Source: Paenibacillus polymyxa M1 (GTDB lineage: Bacteria > Bacillota > Bacilli > Paenibacillales > Paenibacillaceae). From it: 64,000 nt of DNA. Position 1 is the stretch's first letter, and the number at the start of each line of letters is the position of its first letter. This document shows positions 63,363-64,000 of this stretch, piece after piece. Where the stretch lies: positions 4,188,501 through 4,252,500 of the forward strand of contig NC_017542.1 in the NCBI RefSeq assembly GCF_000237325.1, written 5' to 3'. The translations under genes and the position numbers were made by a program. The notes under the pieces were generated by a model that did not search any database, was not told where the DNA came from, and saw nothing but the letters and a program-made list of their open reading frames with translations.

Positions 63363-64000
63363 TCAATTTCTTCCTTTATCATATGATAATTTTTTACTTA
63401 CCTCTTTTTGAAATTCAGTATCCGTTAATAATTTATGAAAAAATAAATCCAGCTTCTGCTTGAGCCAAATGTGATCCACCCCAGAATCATCTTGAATAAA
63501 CATGGCTAGTTGAATGTCATTTCCTTCCCGATCCGTACAATATAAAGCCTCTGTTAGGACAGAAATGGTAGACCCACCTTTGTTTCCGAACTCTATTAGC
63601 TTGGAGTTATCCACCTGTCGCTGAATTAGCATTTTTAGATATGGATTTAAAGTAGAAGGAACCAACTCCTCCTTGTGTATAAGCTTCATGAGGTAAGCAT
63701 ATTCTTTAGTCGTTGAACGAGGAAGCTTGCGCGATTCCAGCACTTGAAGCCTTCGTGCATAATTCTGCTTGGTGTTCCATTTCTGAATACATCCTAACCC
63801 CTTATCACTATTTAGTATCTGGTGAATTTCAATGGATTTTTCCATGTATTCTTTGTAGGTCATTTCACTTATTTTTTGTATCGATTCTTTAAATCCTATT
63901 TTATCTACTTCTTGGATATAAGAAGACATTAAACCCGCAGATGAAAAAGGAAAAATTTTATCATGTAACGAAAGTGAGAGTTTATTTATATTTTCATTTA
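63363..64000 (-). CDS. Serine hydrolase / class A beta-lactamase-like protein, C-terminal part (runs off the right edge)
   Basis: The frame is open from 63998 to its stop at 63363. The segment RSTTKEYAYLMKLIHKEEL followed by LKMLIQRQVDNSKLIEFGNK and GGSTISVLTEALYC resembles the C-terminal lobe of class A beta-lactamase-type serine hydrolases, with KGGST in the KTG position. The SxxK part lies outside the window. An internal ATG at 63929 is a codon of the larger gene rather than a start. Coupled to the M23 peptidase, suggesting a cell-wall-related pair. Confidence 0.72.
   Translation of the reverse strand, partial: NENINKLSLSLHDKIFPFSSAGLMSSYIQEVDKIGFKESIQKISEMTYKEYMEKSIEIHQILNSDKGLGCIQKWNTKQNYARRLQVLESRKLPRSTTKEYAYLMKLIHKEELVPSTLNPYLKMLIQRQVDNSKLIEFGNKGGSTISVLTEALYCTDREGNDIQLAMFIQDDSGVDHIWLKQKLDLFFHKLLTDTEFQKEVSKKLSYDKGRN

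Overview
The window looks like a chromosomal piece of a Paenibacillus, most likely of the P. polymyxa group. This is inferred from the gene set: a polymyxa-type (R,R)-2,3-butanediol dehydrogenase, a GH46 chitosanase, separate AdaA and AdaB genes as in Firmicutes, narGHJI-type nitrate reductase beside Ric, molybdate and YwiC-like genes, strong AGGAGG ribosome sites with many GTG/TTG starts, and several proteins with the copper amine oxidase N-terminal-like domain. No rRNA, tRNA, CRISPR array or intact insertion sequence was seen.

1-6.96 kb (minus strand): nitrate respiration block. It holds the 5' end of narG, an operon ric-modA-modB (Fe-S/NO repair and molybdate uptake) and an operon ywiC-like / radical SAM / hemY-cgoX. 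Three promoters here share one architecture: a palindrome close to TAGGG-N4-CCCTA, one base, then -35, 17 bp, -10. This suggests one NreC-type regulator controls all three units.

7.0-14.3 kb: a divergent accessory island. Leftward are five unfamiliar or immunity-like genes, including a YwqG/DUF1963 protein and a protein with a convincing ZipA C-terminal (FtsZ-binding) like domain. Rightward are a secreted MORN protein and an operon with a WXG100 protein carrying a glycine-zipper tail, a possible chaperone and a membrane protein. A 5' scrap of mtnN closes the island.

14.3-43 kb: mostly core metabolism. It includes mtnE-metQ, a CsoR-box copper lipoprotein, an ada DNA-repair operon, csn, a beta/gamma-crystallin protein, ArsR-MFS, SDR/AraC, LacI/bdhA, an AraC regulator fused in frame to an iron-siderophore binding lipoprotein across a Fur box, an amino acid permease, VanZ-RDD, MarR-nitroreductase, gdhA, thrC and tldE-tldD.

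43-64 kb: a decayed, AT-richer accessory region. It has paralogous Cu-amine-oxidase-N proteins, a segmental duplication in which a PLP decarboxylase copy lost its body, broken zeta-toxin and GNAT genes, and a secreted beta-helix protein. It also has an orphan VgrG-like spike protein whose nuclease toxin tip is displaced by a frameshift, followed by a bank of immunity genes, three of them preceded by orphan toxin 3' tails. The right edge has a DGC-domain protein under CRP/FNR-type palindromes, an intact PLP decarboxylase, an M23 peptidase and a partial serine hydrolase.
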